Assembly: GCF_009720625.1 (NCBI RefSeq)
Contig: NZ_CP046266.1
Coordinates: forward strand, 5,375,501-5,439,500
Length of the DNA stretch: 64,000 nucleotides
Direction of reading: 5' to 3'
Source of the DNA: Metabacillus sediminilitoris
Lineage (GTDB): Bacteria; Bacillota; Bacilli; Bacillales; Bacillaceae
In this document: positions 53,354 to 62,772 of the stretch, piece after piece
Layout of the letters: every line of letters begins with the position of its first letter
How positions within the stretch are numbered: position 1 is the first letter of the stretch
Program-made: the position numbers and the translations under genes
Notes under the pieces: generated by a model
The model's input: only the letters and a program-made list of their open reading frames with translations
Database searches by the model: none
Told to the model about the DNA's origin: nothing

Positions 53354-55765
53354 TTACACGCCAATTGTTTCAAATAGTTCTTTCGTTGTTTTCTTATCTT
53401 CAATAATTTCTTTCCAAGGATCTCTATAAACAGACAATGCCTCATCCATGCGAGCATTTAACTCTTTGCGCTTGTTTTTATCATCTAGTACGGATTGAAC
53501 ATGCGCTAAGCCAACTCTTTCAATCCAAGCTGATGTACGTTCTAAATAATTTGCTGTTTCACGGTAATATTGCAAGTAAGCACCTGTGATTTCCATTGCT
53601 TCTTCATCTGTTTTTACCTTGTATAATAAATCTCCGCCACGGACATGTGTACCACCATTACCGCCAACATAGATTTCCCATCCGCCGTCAATACCGATAA
53701 AACCGATATCTTTAAAGCCTGATTCTGCACAGCTTCTCGGACAGGCTGAGACTGCCATTTTGACTTTATGAGGAGTTTGTAATCCTTCAAATTTCTTCTC
53801 AAGATTAATTCCAAGTCCCATTGAGTCTTGTGTCCCGAAACGACAGAAGGTTTCTCCAACACACGTTTTCACAGTTCGAAGTGATTTTCCATATGCATAT
53901 CCTGAATTCATATCTAAATCTTCCCATACTTTTGGAAGATCATCTTTACTTACACCAAACAAGTCAATACGCTGCCCGCCTGTTACTTTCACTAACGGGA
54001 TCTCATATTTATCAACAACATCTGCAATGCGTCGTAATTCATCCGCATTCGTTACCCCGCCATACATTCTTGGTACAACAGAATATGTGCCATCCTTCTG
54101 AATATTCGCATGCATACGCTCATTCACAAAACGTGATTCTCTTTCATCCTCATATTTAGTTGGGTTAACCATTGCTAAATAATAGTTAAGAGCTGGGCGG
54201 CATTTTGAACATCCTTCTTCAGATTCCCATCCAAGAACATTCATGACTTCTCTTATGTGTGTTAAACCTTTTTCTTTAATTCCATCTACAATCTCGTCCC
54301 TTGAAAGTGACGTACAACCACATATTGCTTCTTTTTGAGCTGATGCATCAAATTCAGAGCCAAGTGTAAGTTGTAATACATCTGCAACTAATGGTTTACA
54401 TCCTCCACAAGAGCGTGATGCACTTGTACATGCTTTAATCTCATCAACGGATGTACAACCTTTTTCTTGAATCGCCTGAACGATTGCACCTTTTGATACA
54501 CCGTTACATCCGCAAATGATTTCATCAGCACTCATAGTAGCCACTAAACTAGCGCCAGCTTCCTCGCCAATCGGCTGTAAAATCGTGATTTTTTCAGTAT
54601 CCGAAATGTCTGCTTCTTTTTTAATCATTGAAAACAGTCGATTGCCTTCTTTACTGTCACCGAATAAAACAGCTCCAACAATTTTATTTCCTCGTAAAAC
54701 GATCTTTTTATAAACTCCATCTTGCTCATCAAATATTTTGATCGACTTCTTCTCTCCATCTTCCATAAAGTCACCTGCTGAAAACACCTCAACACCAGAT
54801 ACTTTTAATTGCGTCGATAAGACTGAACCTTTATATGGTGCTGCTTCTTGACCACAGATGTGACTTGCTAAAACCTTTGCCTGTTCATATAAAGGTGCAA
54901 CTAGACCATATGGGATGCCATTATGTTCTGCACACTCACCAACAGCGTACACATGTGGAAGATCTGTTTGTAAAAAGTCATTGACGATGATCCCTCTATT
55001 AATGGATATTCCACTTGCTTTTGCTAGTTCAATATTCGGCTTAATGCCTACAGCCATCACAACTAAGTCTGCTTCAAGCTGTGTGCCATCCTTAAACTTT
55101 AATCCTTCTACTCTGTCTGTTCCGTAAATTTCCTCTGTGCTCTTTTCAAGCAGAAATTTCATCCCTTGTTTCTCTAACTCTTTTTGCAAAAGCTTTCCTG
55201 CTGTTTCATCAAGCTGGCGTTCCATTAACGTAGGTGCAATATGAATAACCGAGACATCCATTCCTAGATTTAACAAGCCGCGTGCTGCTTCTAAACCGAG
55301 CAGGCCTCCGCCAATAACAGCCGCCTTTTTATAGTTCTTTGATGCTTCAAGCATGACATCCGTATCCTTAATATCACGGAATGCCGTTACTCCTTCTTTA
55401 TCAGCACCAGGAAGTGGAAGAATAAACGGAACAGAACCTGTTGCAATAATCAATTCGTCATAAGGTATCACTCGATCTTTATCTGAAATGACAACCTTCA
55501 TATCAGCATTTATTTTCGTTACCGTTTCTCCTGTATAGAGGGTAATATTATTTTCTTCATACCATTCCCAATCATTTAACGTAATATCTTTAACCTTTGT
55601 ATCACCTTGCAGTACCTTTGATAATAGGATCCTATTATAGTTCGGATGTGGTTCACTGCCAAAGATTGTAATCTCAAACAAGTCCTCTGAAACTTTTAAA
55701 ATCTCTTCAATTGCTCTAACACCGGCCATTCCATTTCCAACAAGCACAAGTTTCTTTTTATCCAC
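53354..55765 (-). CDS. nasD: Assimilatory nitrite reductase large subunit
   Basis: NasD reduces nitrite to ammonium with NAD(P)H. The 803 residues comprise an FAD/NAD domain (VGNGMAGVRAIEEIL at 9-23, GGLLGLEAARGL near 150), BFD-like [2Fe-2S] segments (CGCNGVSKGAIV; CTSASRSCGGCK; CGCTSLSR), and a sirohaem/[4Fe-4S] domain with CVGETFC near 635 and CPRSC near 673. The start is a GTG, with GGGGAGG eight bases upstream. TnrA-type boxes precede it. Confidence 0.95.
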   Translation of the reverse strand: MDKKKLVLVGNGMAGVRAIEEILKVSEDLFEITIFGSEPHPNYNRILLSKVLQGDTKVKDITLNDWEWYEENNITLYTGETVTKINADMKVVISDKDRVIPYDELIIATGSVPFILPLPGADKEGVTAFRDIKDTDVMLEASKNYKKAAVIGGGLLGLEAARGLLNLGMDVSVIHIAPTLMERQLDETAGKLLQKELEKQGMKFLLEKSTEEIYGTDRVEGLKFKDGTQLEADLVVMAVGIKPNIELAKASGISINRGIIVNDFLQTDLPHVYAVGECAEHNGIPYGLVAPLYEQAKVLASHICGQEAAPYKGSVLSTQLKVSGVEVFSAGDFMEDGEKKSIKIFDEQDGVYKKIVLRGNKIVGAVLFGDSKEGNRLFSMIKKEADISDTEKITILQPIGEEAGASLVATMSADEIICGCNGVSKGAIVQAIQEKGCTSVDEIKACTSASRSCGGCKPLVADVLQLTLGSEFDASAQKEAICGCTSLSRDEIVDGIKEKGLTHIREVMNVLGWESEEGCSKCRPALNYYLAMVNPTKYEDERESRFVNERMHANIQKDGTYSVVPRMYGGVTNADELRRIADVVDKYEIPLVKVTGGQRIDLFGVSKDDLPKVWEDLDMNSGYAYGKSLRTVKTCVGETFCRFGTQDSMGLGINLEKKFEGLQTPHKVKMAVSACPRSCAESGFKDIGFIGIDGGWEIYVGGNGGTHVRGGDLLYKVKTDEEAMEITGAYLQYYRETANYLERTSAWIERVGLAHVQSVLDDKNKRKELNARMDEALSVYRDPWKEIIEDKKTTKELFETIGV

Positions 55766-55831
55766 CTGATTTTCCTCCCCTAAGAAAGTTTCTTATAGCT
55801 TATCACGAGCCAATGAAATATTTTATATACA

Positions 55832-55866
55832 TGTTAGATTTTCTAACATTGTTTTATTTTCTAACA
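55832..55866 (-). promoter_or_regulatory. Two TnrA-type boxes upstream of nasD
   Basis: TGTTAGATTTTCTAACA (55832-55848) fits TGTNA-N7-TNACA perfectly, and TGTTTTATTTTCTAACA (55850-55866) has one mismatch. They lie 67-101 bases before the nasD start, with TATAAG between them and the gene as a -10 candidate. Confidence 0.8.
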
Positions 55867-55952
55867 TGATAAAACCTAGTGAAATTGCGGTTTTCAGCTA
55901 CCATAAGGGGAAAATTGTACTAGAAGAAACGCGAGTTACCATTCCTTTTTGC

Positions 55953-55984
55953 GATAAAAAAGAGGTATGGATTCCCATACCTCT
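55953..55984 (-). terminator. Terminator of nasC
   Basis: AAGAGGTATGG pairs perfectly with CCATACCTCTT around ATT; the minus strand continues TTTTTATC. It separates nasBC from nasDEF. Confidence 0.85.
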
Positions 55985-56017
55985 TACACAAAGTTTTACA
56001 TTGAATGTTATTTTTTT

Positions 56018-58150
56018 TCACACAGGACTTACATGAACAGCACTCACCTTAAACCCCGGCATTTTACAATGCGGATCAAGCTCTTCTCCGACGAGCTTGT
56101 TTACATTTTGACTATCTGCCCAGTGAAAAGGGACAAAAACAGTATCTTGCCTGATTTTTTCCGACCATTTACTTCTAACGACAATCCGCCCTCGTTTTGA
56201 AGCAACAGAAACTAACCGGTTATTTTCGATATTAAACTTCCTTGCTGTCTCTGGGTGGATTTCAAGATAAGATTCAAAGTTTCTCGCCGCTAGTGCTGAG
56301 CTTTTCCTTGTTTGCACTCCTGTTAAATAGTGTGACATCACTCGGCCAGTTGTTAAGTATAACGGATATTCATCACATATTTTTTCCTTCGGAACATCAG
56401 GAGTGTTTTTAACAGCAATCATTTTAGCTCTTCCATCAGGATGGGCAAACGATTTTTCAAATAATCGTTCTGTTCCATTATGCTCAATGTCAGGACAAGG
56501 CCAAAGAATTCCTCCTTCGTTTTTAATTTTCTCATATGTTATCCCGTAATAGTCTGCTGTACCGCCTCGACTTGCAATCCTTAACTCATTAAAGATGTCC
56601 TCTGCTTTTGTATAAGAAAAATACTGTTCTTTCCCTAGTACTTTCGCAATCTCACAAAGAATCTCCCAATCATGCTTAGCTTCACCGGGACATGGCCGAC
56701 TCGCTTCGCGAAGTGTTACTCGACCTTCAAGGTTAGTCATTGTTCCTTCATCTTCTAAGTAAGATGAAGCAGGTAGAATGAGATCAGCATATTGAGCTGT
56801 CTCAGAAATAAATAAATCGACTGCAACAAGAAACTTTAATTTCTTTAGAGCAGCTTTTACAAAATTAGCATTTGGATTTGATACGACTGGATTTGAGCAC
56901 ATAAGAAGCATGCCAGTAATTTCACCCTGATCTATTTTTTTAAACACCTCAAAAGCTGAAACACCTTTTCTAGGCAGGTCTTCTTTCTTAACACCCCATA
57001 CATTTGCGATGTATGCACGATGCTCTTCATTCTCAATCGATCTGTAGCCTGGCAGTTGATCGGCTTTTTGCCCATGCTCGCGCGCTCCTTGCCCATTTCC
57101 TTGCCCGGTAATTGCCCCATAACCTGAAAGCGGCTTTCCGATCTTGCCTGTAGAGATAAGAATATTCAGTAAATTCCTCACAGCATCTGTCCCGTCGATT
57201 TGCTGCTCTACACCCCTTGCTGTGAAAATCATTCCAGATTCTTCGCTGGCAAATTTAATCGCAGCACTTCTTATTTGTTGAATCGGCACACCTGTCATAT
57301 CAGAGAGATCCTCTAATGATAGAGATGTTACATAATCCCTTACTTCATCAAATCCTGTCGCTCTTTCCTCGATAAATTTCTTATCAATTAAGTTTTCTTC
57401 AATGATCACCTTTAATAATCCATTTGCCAGCGCTGCATCCATCCCAGGTTTTACTTTAAGGTGCATGTCTGCGATTTGCGTTGTTGCTGTCTCACGCGGA
57501 TCTATTGCAATGATAAATGCGCCGTTTTCTTTTGCCTTTTCAAAGTAGGGCATAATTGTCGGCTGACATTCTGCTATATTTGTTCCTGATAAAATAATGA
57601 CTCGTGTAAATGGCACTTCTTTTAACGTATTTGTGAACCCGCGATCAGCACCAAAGGTCTGATTCGCTGCGGTTGCAGCCGCAGACATACATAATCGGCC
57701 ATTATAATCAATATAACGAGTTTTTAATGCGACACGAGCAAATTTACCAAGCAGATATGCCTCTTCATTCGTGATTGATGCACTTCCATAAACAGATAAT
57801 GCATCATAGCCATCAACTGCCTGGATGGTTGAAAATTGTTCCTTAATATGAAGCAATGCTCGCTCCCACGAAATTCGCACAAATTCTCCATTTACTTTCA
57901 GAAGAGGATGTGTAATTCGATCCTGATGAAAAGCATGCTGATGGGCATTCATACCTTTAATGCACAGCCTCCCTTCAGACGTGGGGTTGTCTTTCCCTAT
58001 TGTTGTATACTTTTTCCTCGAAACAATTGATTGTTCAATTAATTGCATTTTACATTGCATACTGCAGAACGGACATTGCGTATTATACATTTTCTCGGAT
58101 TGAACCTCTTGTTGCTTTGTCCGGAAATATTTTAGTAATAGCTCGGTCAA
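56018..58150 (-). CDS. nasC: Assimilatory nitrate reductase catalytic subunit
   Basis: NasC reduces nitrate to nitrite at a molybdopterin guanine dinucleotide centre. The 710-residue protein has an N-terminal [4Fe-4S] site Cys26-x2-Cys29-x3-Cys33 and Cys63 (GRLCIKGM), the Mo-ligand region YNGRLCMSAAA near 150, and the C-terminal cofactor domain (LYLTTGRVMSHYLTGVQTR). It starts at TTG behind AAGGGATG and follows nasB by 93 bases. Electrons come from NasB. Confidence 0.94.
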   Translation of the reverse strand: MTELLLKYFRTKQQEVQSEKMYNTQCPFCSMQCKMQLIEQSIVSRKKYTTIGKDNPTSEGRLCIKGMNAHQHAFHQDRITHPLLKVNGEFVRISWERALLHIKEQFSTIQAVDGYDALSVYGSASITNEEAYLLGKFARVALKTRYIDYNGRLCMSAAATAANQTFGADRGFTNTLKEVPFTRVIILSGTNIAECQPTIMPYFEKAKENGAFIIAIDPRETATTQIADMHLKVKPGMDAALANGLLKVIIEENLIDKKFIEERATGFDEVRDYVTSLSLEDLSDMTGVPIQQIRSAAIKFASEESGMIFTARGVEQQIDGTDAVRNLLNILISTGKIGKPLSGYGAITGQGNGQGAREHGQKADQLPGYRSIENEEHRAYIANVWGVKKEDLPRKGVSAFEVFKKIDQGEITGMLLMCSNPVVSNPNANFVKAALKKLKFLVAVDLFISETAQYADLILPASSYLEDEGTMTNLEGRVTLREASRPCPGEAKHDWEILCEIAKVLGKEQYFSYTKAEDIFNELRIASRGGTADYYGITYEKIKNEGGILWPCPDIEHNGTERLFEKSFAHPDGRAKMIAVKNTPDVPKEKICDEYPLYLTTGRVMSHYLTGVQTRKSSALAARNFESYLEIHPETARKFNIENNRLVSVASKRGRIVVRSKWSEKIRQDTVFVPFHWADSQNVNKLVGEELDPHCKMPGFKVSAVHVSPV

Positions 58151-58243
58151 GGCACATCATCCCTTTATTTATTTAATGGAAAGCAGGCAAAACCCGCTTA
58201 CTTAGCTTGCAAACTGATTTCATTTCAAACAAAACCTTTGTCA

Positions 58244-60580
58244 CTACTTTACAAATTGACCTGTAAAGGCGAACTTTTCTGCTTCAAGACGTTCAAGTAA
58301 CAACCCTCTAAGAACATCATCAAACAAAACTTCTCTTATATGAATAAGGCCGACTCTATCAACCCAATCACTTACTTGCTCAAGGTAATTCGCTGTTTCC
58401 CTGTAATATTGGACAAGCCCGCATATCAATTCCTTTGCATCTTGATCATGTTTAGCTACTGTAAATAATTCACCTTGCTTCATTTGAGGACTAATGCTTC
58501 CGCCTACGTAAATCTCCCATCCTCTGTTAAAACCTATGACACTAAAATCTTTTGTCAGCAAATCAACTGGACTATGCTTGCAAGCTGCTACAGCTAATAC
58601 AACATTATGGGGTGTTAGTAAATAATCTAATTCCTTTTCCATATCAATCGATAACTGTAAAGCATTTTCCTTATGGCACTGACAATACTGCTCACCAAAG
58701 CTGTTGTTTACAAGTCTGATCGTATGTTTTTGGGCTGCTCGCAACGGCATATTTAATTCTGAATAGACCGCATGAAGCTCTTCCTTTTTAATACCATTTA
58801 TTTGAATTCGTTGATCAGGTGTAAACCCGACATCTGTTAGATTGTATTTTTTCATCAGGTGAGAAATTTTTTGAAGCTCTTCAGCATTCGTTTTTCCTCC
58901 ATACATTTGTGGAATGATTGAATATGTTCCATCCCTTTGAAGCTGTGCCTTCATGTTACCTTCTACTAAATATGTCTCATTCTCCGGATAGATCATCGCT
59001 AAATAATAATTAATAGCTGGCACACAGCTTGAACAGCCTTCAGAGGTCTTCCATTCAAGTTGTTTAAAGACATCTTGGATTTTGAAGAGGTTTCTTTGTT
59101 GAATTTGCAGGACAACCTCATCCTCAGTCAATGATGTACATGTACATAAGGATTTTTGTTGAATAGTCTCATTACACTCATCACTATGAATATAGTGTAA
59201 CAAGTCTGAAACAACTGACTTACACCCGCCACATGAGCCCGATGCTTTTGTGCATTGCTTCACTTGCTCAACTGTTGTTAACTCTTTCTGTTGAACTGCC
59301 TCCATGATGGCTCCTTTTGAAACCCCATTACAGTTACAAATAATTTCAGTTAGCTTCATAGATTTTATCTGTGGACCATTCGTATCTGCCGTTTGAAGAA
59401 GGCTTCGTTTCTCTTCATCGCTAACATACTTTCTTTTTATGATCATATCTAATAGTTTCGATTGGTCTGCTGTATTTCCGTATAACACGGCACCAACAAT
59501 CATATCATCACGGATAACGATTTTTTTATACACTCCATCCACTTCATTCAAGATCTTTAATGAGGTCGTCGTGTCATCCTCAGCGAATTCACCTACGGAG
59601 AAGAGATCAACACCCGGTACCTTTAAGCTTGTTGATAAGACCGTTCCCTTGTAGCCCTGCTCGTCTAGCCCGCAAATATGCTTAGCGAGAACTTTCCCTT
59701 GTTCATAAAGTGGTTTGACTAATCCATAAATCACGCCTTTATGTTCAACACATTCACCAACAGCGTAAATGTCAGCTTTATTTGTTTTTAAATAGTCGTT
59801 AACAATGATTCCGCGATTAGTCAAAATGCCGCTTTTCTTAGCAAGCTCGATATTCGGCCTCACCCCTACTGACATGACGACAAAATCAGTTTCTATAGAT
59901 GTCCCATCTGTAAACTGAATTTCTCTCACGCGATGATCTCCGATAATCTCTTTTGTCACTTTCCCTAAGAGAAATTCCATCCCTTGCTTCTCTAATTCTT
60001 TTTGAAGCATGGTTGATGAAATTGAATCAAGCTGACGTTCCATTAAATACGCAGAATTGTGGATAACTTTAACCTCTAAGCCTAGATTTACAAGTCCTCT
60101 TGCTGCTTCTAAGCCTAATACTCCGCCACCGATTACAACCGCTTTTTTATAATGCTTTGACGTTTCAATGATTTCCTTACAATCATCTATTGTGCGGAAT
60201 GTTACAACTCCATCCTTTTCACTACCTGGTATGGGTAAAACAAATGGTATGGAGCCAGTAGCAATAATCACTTTATCATAGTTGATGATGCGCTTTTTAT
60301 CTGTTTCAATCTGTTTTTTGTGATCATCTATGTTTACAACCGTTTCTCCTGAAAAGAGTTTTATCCCATTTTCTTCATACCATGTTAACGAATGGATCGA
60401 TATGTCTTGAAATGTCGTCTCCCCTTGTAAAACAGAGGATAATAAAATCCGATTATAATTTAGATGCGGTTCACTCCCTATTATTGATATATCAAAAAGA
60501 CTTGAATTTTGTTTTAAGATTTCTTCAACACAACGAATACCCGCCATTCCATTTCCGATTACCACTAATTTTTGCTTCAT
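58244..60580 (-). CDS. nasB: Assimilatory nitrate reductase electron-transfer subunit
   Basis: NasB passes electrons from NADH to NasC. The 778-residue protein copies the NasD layout: FAD/NAD domain (IGNGMAGIRCVEEIL), BFD-like cluster segments (CNCNGVSKGAIM; CTKASGSCGGCK; CTCTSLTE), then a sirohaem-reductase-like domain in which two of the four cluster Cys are lost (SFGEQYC near 627; ACKHSP near 663). It is therefore a paralogue of NasD without a working nitrite site. GGAGG precedes the ATG at 60580. Confidence 0.92.
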   Translation of the reverse strand: MKQKLVVIGNGMAGIRCVEEILKQNSSLFDISIIGSEPHLNYNRILLSSVLQGETTFQDISIHSLTWYEENGIKLFSGETVVNIDDHKKQIETDKKRIINYDKVIIATGSIPFVLPIPGSEKDGVVTFRTIDDCKEIIETSKHYKKAVVIGGGVLGLEAARGLVNLGLEVKVIHNSAYLMERQLDSISSTMLQKELEKQGMEFLLGKVTKEIIGDHRVREIQFTDGTSIETDFVVMSVGVRPNIELAKKSGILTNRGIIVNDYLKTNKADIYAVGECVEHKGVIYGLVKPLYEQGKVLAKHICGLDEQGYKGTVLSTSLKVPGVDLFSVGEFAEDDTTTSLKILNEVDGVYKKIVIRDDMIVGAVLYGNTADQSKLLDMIIKRKYVSDEEKRSLLQTADTNGPQIKSMKLTEIICNCNGVSKGAIMEAVQQKELTTVEQVKQCTKASGSCGGCKSVVSDLLHYIHSDECNETIQQKSLCTCTSLTEDEVVLQIQQRNLFKIQDVFKQLEWKTSEGCSSCVPAINYYLAMIYPENETYLVEGNMKAQLQRDGTYSIIPQMYGGKTNAEELQKISHLMKKYNLTDVGFTPDQRIQINGIKKEELHAVYSELNMPLRAAQKHTIRLVNNSFGEQYCQCHKENALQLSIDMEKELDYLLTPHNVVLAVAACKHSPVDLLTKDFSVIGFNRGWEIYVGGSISPQMKQGELFTVAKHDQDAKELICGLVQYYRETANYLEQVSDWVDRVGLIHIREVLFDDVLRGLLLERLEAEKFAFTGQFVK

Positions 60581-60623
60581 CTTTACCTCCAGCATTAAAG
60601 GTATGACTTCTCATAATGAACTA

Positions 60624-60675
60624 ATTATTTCATATTTTTCATTCATAAAGGTTTTTGTTGTTACATTTTCTAACA
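60624..60675 (-). promoter_or_regulatory. TnrA box and -10 of nasB
   Basis: TGTTACATTTTCTAACA (60659-60675) fits the TnrA consensus perfectly. AATAAT on the minus strand (60629-60624) would place the transcript start about 50 bases from the box centre, the usual activating distance. Confidence 0.75.
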
Positions 60676-60756
60676 TGAAATCTCATTTTGTCCTGCATTC
60701 TTCTCTTTTTCACCTCCAATTCAATCGCTCTTTTTTCATGAGCTTTTCAAAAACCA

Positions 60757-60808
60757 TGTTATATTTTCTAACGTGTAACTTTTCTTGCAAAAAAACTCCG
60801 CTTATAAT
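60757..60808 (+). promoter_or_regulatory. TnrA box and -10 of nasA
   Basis: TGTTATATTTTCTAACG (60757-60773) fits the TnrA consensus with one mismatch and TATAAT follows at 60803-60808, giving a box centre near -50. Confidence 0.78.
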
Positions 60809-60929
60809 GAACCACATATTTAAGAAAAGTGTAGGAGGCAAGCGACAGGTTAGATGGATAGCCTACAACGCCTAGTACAGGACACGAAGATAAAATTTTA
60901 CTATTTTGATGCTGAAAGGGGATTATGCA

Positions 60930-62135
60930 ATGAAAATTTCTGATTTAAAATCGAGTGGTAACCCGAAGACTCTATTTTCTTCCTTCCTTTATTTCGATAT
61001 CAGCTTTATGATATGGGTTATACTTGGTGCACTCGGCGTATTCATTACTCAAGACTTTGGATTATCACCTGCTCAAAAAGGATTAATTGTAGCAGTACCG
61101 ATTCTTGCCGGCTCGTTTTTCCGTATAGTGTTAGGGGTGTTAACAGATCGAATTGGCCCTAAGAAGACAGCCATTATAGGAATGAGCATTACGACAATTC
61201 CGCTACTTTGGGGAACGTTTGGCGGGACTACCTTATCAGAGCTTTATATGATCGGGATTTTATTAGGGGTTGCCGGTGCAAGCTTTTCCGTTGCATTACC
61301 AATGGCGAGTCGATGGTATCCGCCGCATTTGCAAGGCTTAGCAATGGGGATTGCTGGTGCAGGGAACAGCGGAACATTAATTGCCACATTATTTGGACCT
61401 CGTATTGCTGAAAATATCGGTTGGCATGCAACAATGGGAATCGCCCTTATTCCGCTACTTATTACGTTCACAATTTTTATCTTTTTAGCAAAGGATGCAC
61501 CAACACAACCAGAACCACAGCCATTGGCAAATTACTTCAAAGTATTTGCTTATAAAGATACATGGTTTTTCTGTTTGCTTTATAGTGTGACCTTTGGTGG
61601 TTTTGTTGGGTTAACAAACTTTTTAAGTATGTTTTTTGTTGATGAATATCAATTATCAAGTGTCCAAGCCGGTGATTTTGTTACGCTATGTGTAGCAGCA
61701 GGCAGCTTTTTCCGTCCTGTCGGCGGCTTTCTTTCTGACAAATTCGGCGGTGCGAAGGTATTAAATGTCTTGTTTATCATGATTGCCATATGTATGGTAG
61801 CCGTTAGTCAGCTTCCTCCTTTATTTGTCATGACAGCCGTATTATTTGTCGGGATGTTATGTTTAGGTATGGGTAATGGCGCAGTATTTCAATTAGTTCC
61901 CCAGCGATTCCAAAAAGAAATTGGGGTTATTACAGGTATTGTCGGGGCAGCAGGCGGCGTTGGCGGTTTCTTTTTACCAACATTATTAGGCACATTTAAG
62001 GAATTGACCGGCTCTTATGCTTCAGGATTTATCATTTTCTCTATCATCGCACTCATGGCATTTGTTATTTTGTTAGTTGTGAGCAATACTTGGAAGAAAG
62101 CAGTAAATTTAAAAGGAAATGCTATGAAAGTTTAA
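60930..62135 (+). CDS. nasA: Nitrate transporter
   Basis: The 401-residue MFS protein of the NarK/nitrate-nitrite porter family has twelve membrane segments and the signature regions [20 protein letters not shown] and [12 protein letters not shown]. It is divergent from nasB as in B. subtilis nasA. GGGG lies eight bases before the ATG at 60930; an upstream ATG at 60906 lacks a ribosome site. Confidence 0.93.
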   Translation: MKISDLKSSGNPKTLFSSFLYFDISFMIWVILGALGVFITQDFGLSPAQKGLIVAVPILAGSFFRIVLGVLTDRIGPKKTAIIGMSITTIPLLWGTFGGTTLSELYMIGILLGVAGASFSVALPMASRWYPPHLQGLAMGIAGAGNSGTLIATLFGPRIAENIGWHATMGIALIPLLITFTIFIFLAKDAPTQPEPQPLANYFKVFAYKDTWFFCLLYSVTFGGFVGLTNFLSMFFVDEYQLSSVQAGDFVTLCVAAGSFFRPVGGFLSDKFGGAKVLNVLFIMIAICMVAVSQLPPLFVMTAVLFVGMLCLGMGNGAVFQLVPQRFQKEIGVITGIVGAAGGVGGFFLPTLLGTFKELTGSYASGFIIFSIIALMAFVILLVVSNTWKKAVNLKGNAMKV

Positions 62136-62149
62136 AATACAGATGACTA

Positions 62150-62182
62150 CCCTCGGCTTCATTTGGCCGAGGGCTTTTTTTA
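62150..62182 (+). terminator. Terminator of nasA
   Basis: CCCTCGGC pairs with GCCGAGGG, followed by CTTTTTTTATTTTTTT. Confidence 0.9.
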
Positions 62183-62232
62183 TTTTTTTAGGATTGCATG
62201 GGATTGCGATCTTTTTTATCTATCTGTTATCC

Positions 62233-62290
62233 TTTACAAATTTCTCCTTTATGGTATATTAGTTAAGTTGTTATTTACCTAGGTAAATAA
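62233..62290 (+). promoter_or_regulatory. Promoter and palindromic operator of the MarR gene
   Basis: TTTACA (62233-62238) and the extended -10 TGG-TATATT (TATATT at 62255-62260) are 16 bases apart. The perfect 20-bp palindrome TTATTTACCTAGGTAAATAA (62271-62290) lies over the transcript start region, an ideal site for autorepression. Confidence 0.85.
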
Positions 62291-62336
62291 TTTGTAACTA
62301 ATCATATTTATGTGGGATAGATTGAGGAGATTATAA

Positions 62337-62753
62337 ATGGAAAACACAAGCAAGCTCTTTCACATGCTCTATCAGAAAACGCGGCTAATGACAAAAGAAC
62401 AAAATGACCATATCCAAAAACACGGCTTATATAGTTCACAATGGTCGATTCTTTTTTGCTTAAAAATCAATGGACCGATGACACAAAGTGATATTTGGCG
62501 TTATTTATCTGTAGAAGCTCCAACCATTACCCGTACAATTGTAAAGCTCGAGGATAGCGGCTGGGTTAAACGGACACAAGGAAGCGATAAACGTGAGCGG
62601 CTCGTTTCACTTACAGATAAAGCAATTGAAAATTTCCCATCCATTGAACTAGATGTAAGAGCATTTGAGCAAAAAATGCTTGCATCGTTATCGAAAGAAG
62701 AACAGGAAAACTTGTTCCACTTATTAACGAAACTTGGTACACCAAACAAATAA
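62337..62753 (+). CDS. MarR family transcriptional regulator
   Basis: The 138-residue protein has the MarR winged helix (SSQWSILFCLKINGPMTQSDI; VEAPTITRTIVKLEDSGWVKR; KRERLVSLTDKA). It very likely represses itself and the efflux gene 19 bases downstream through the palindrome upstream. The pair resembles B. subtilis ywoH-ywoG. Confidence 0.88.
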   Translation: MENTSKLFHMLYQKTRLMTKEQNDHIQKHGLYSSQWSILFCLKINGPMTQSDIWRYLSVEAPTITRTIVKLEDSGWVKRTQGSDKRERLVSLTDKAIENFPSIELDVRAFEQKMLASLSKEEQENLFHLLTKLGTPNK

Positions 62754-62772
62754 AAAGGAGGAATGAGTCTAA

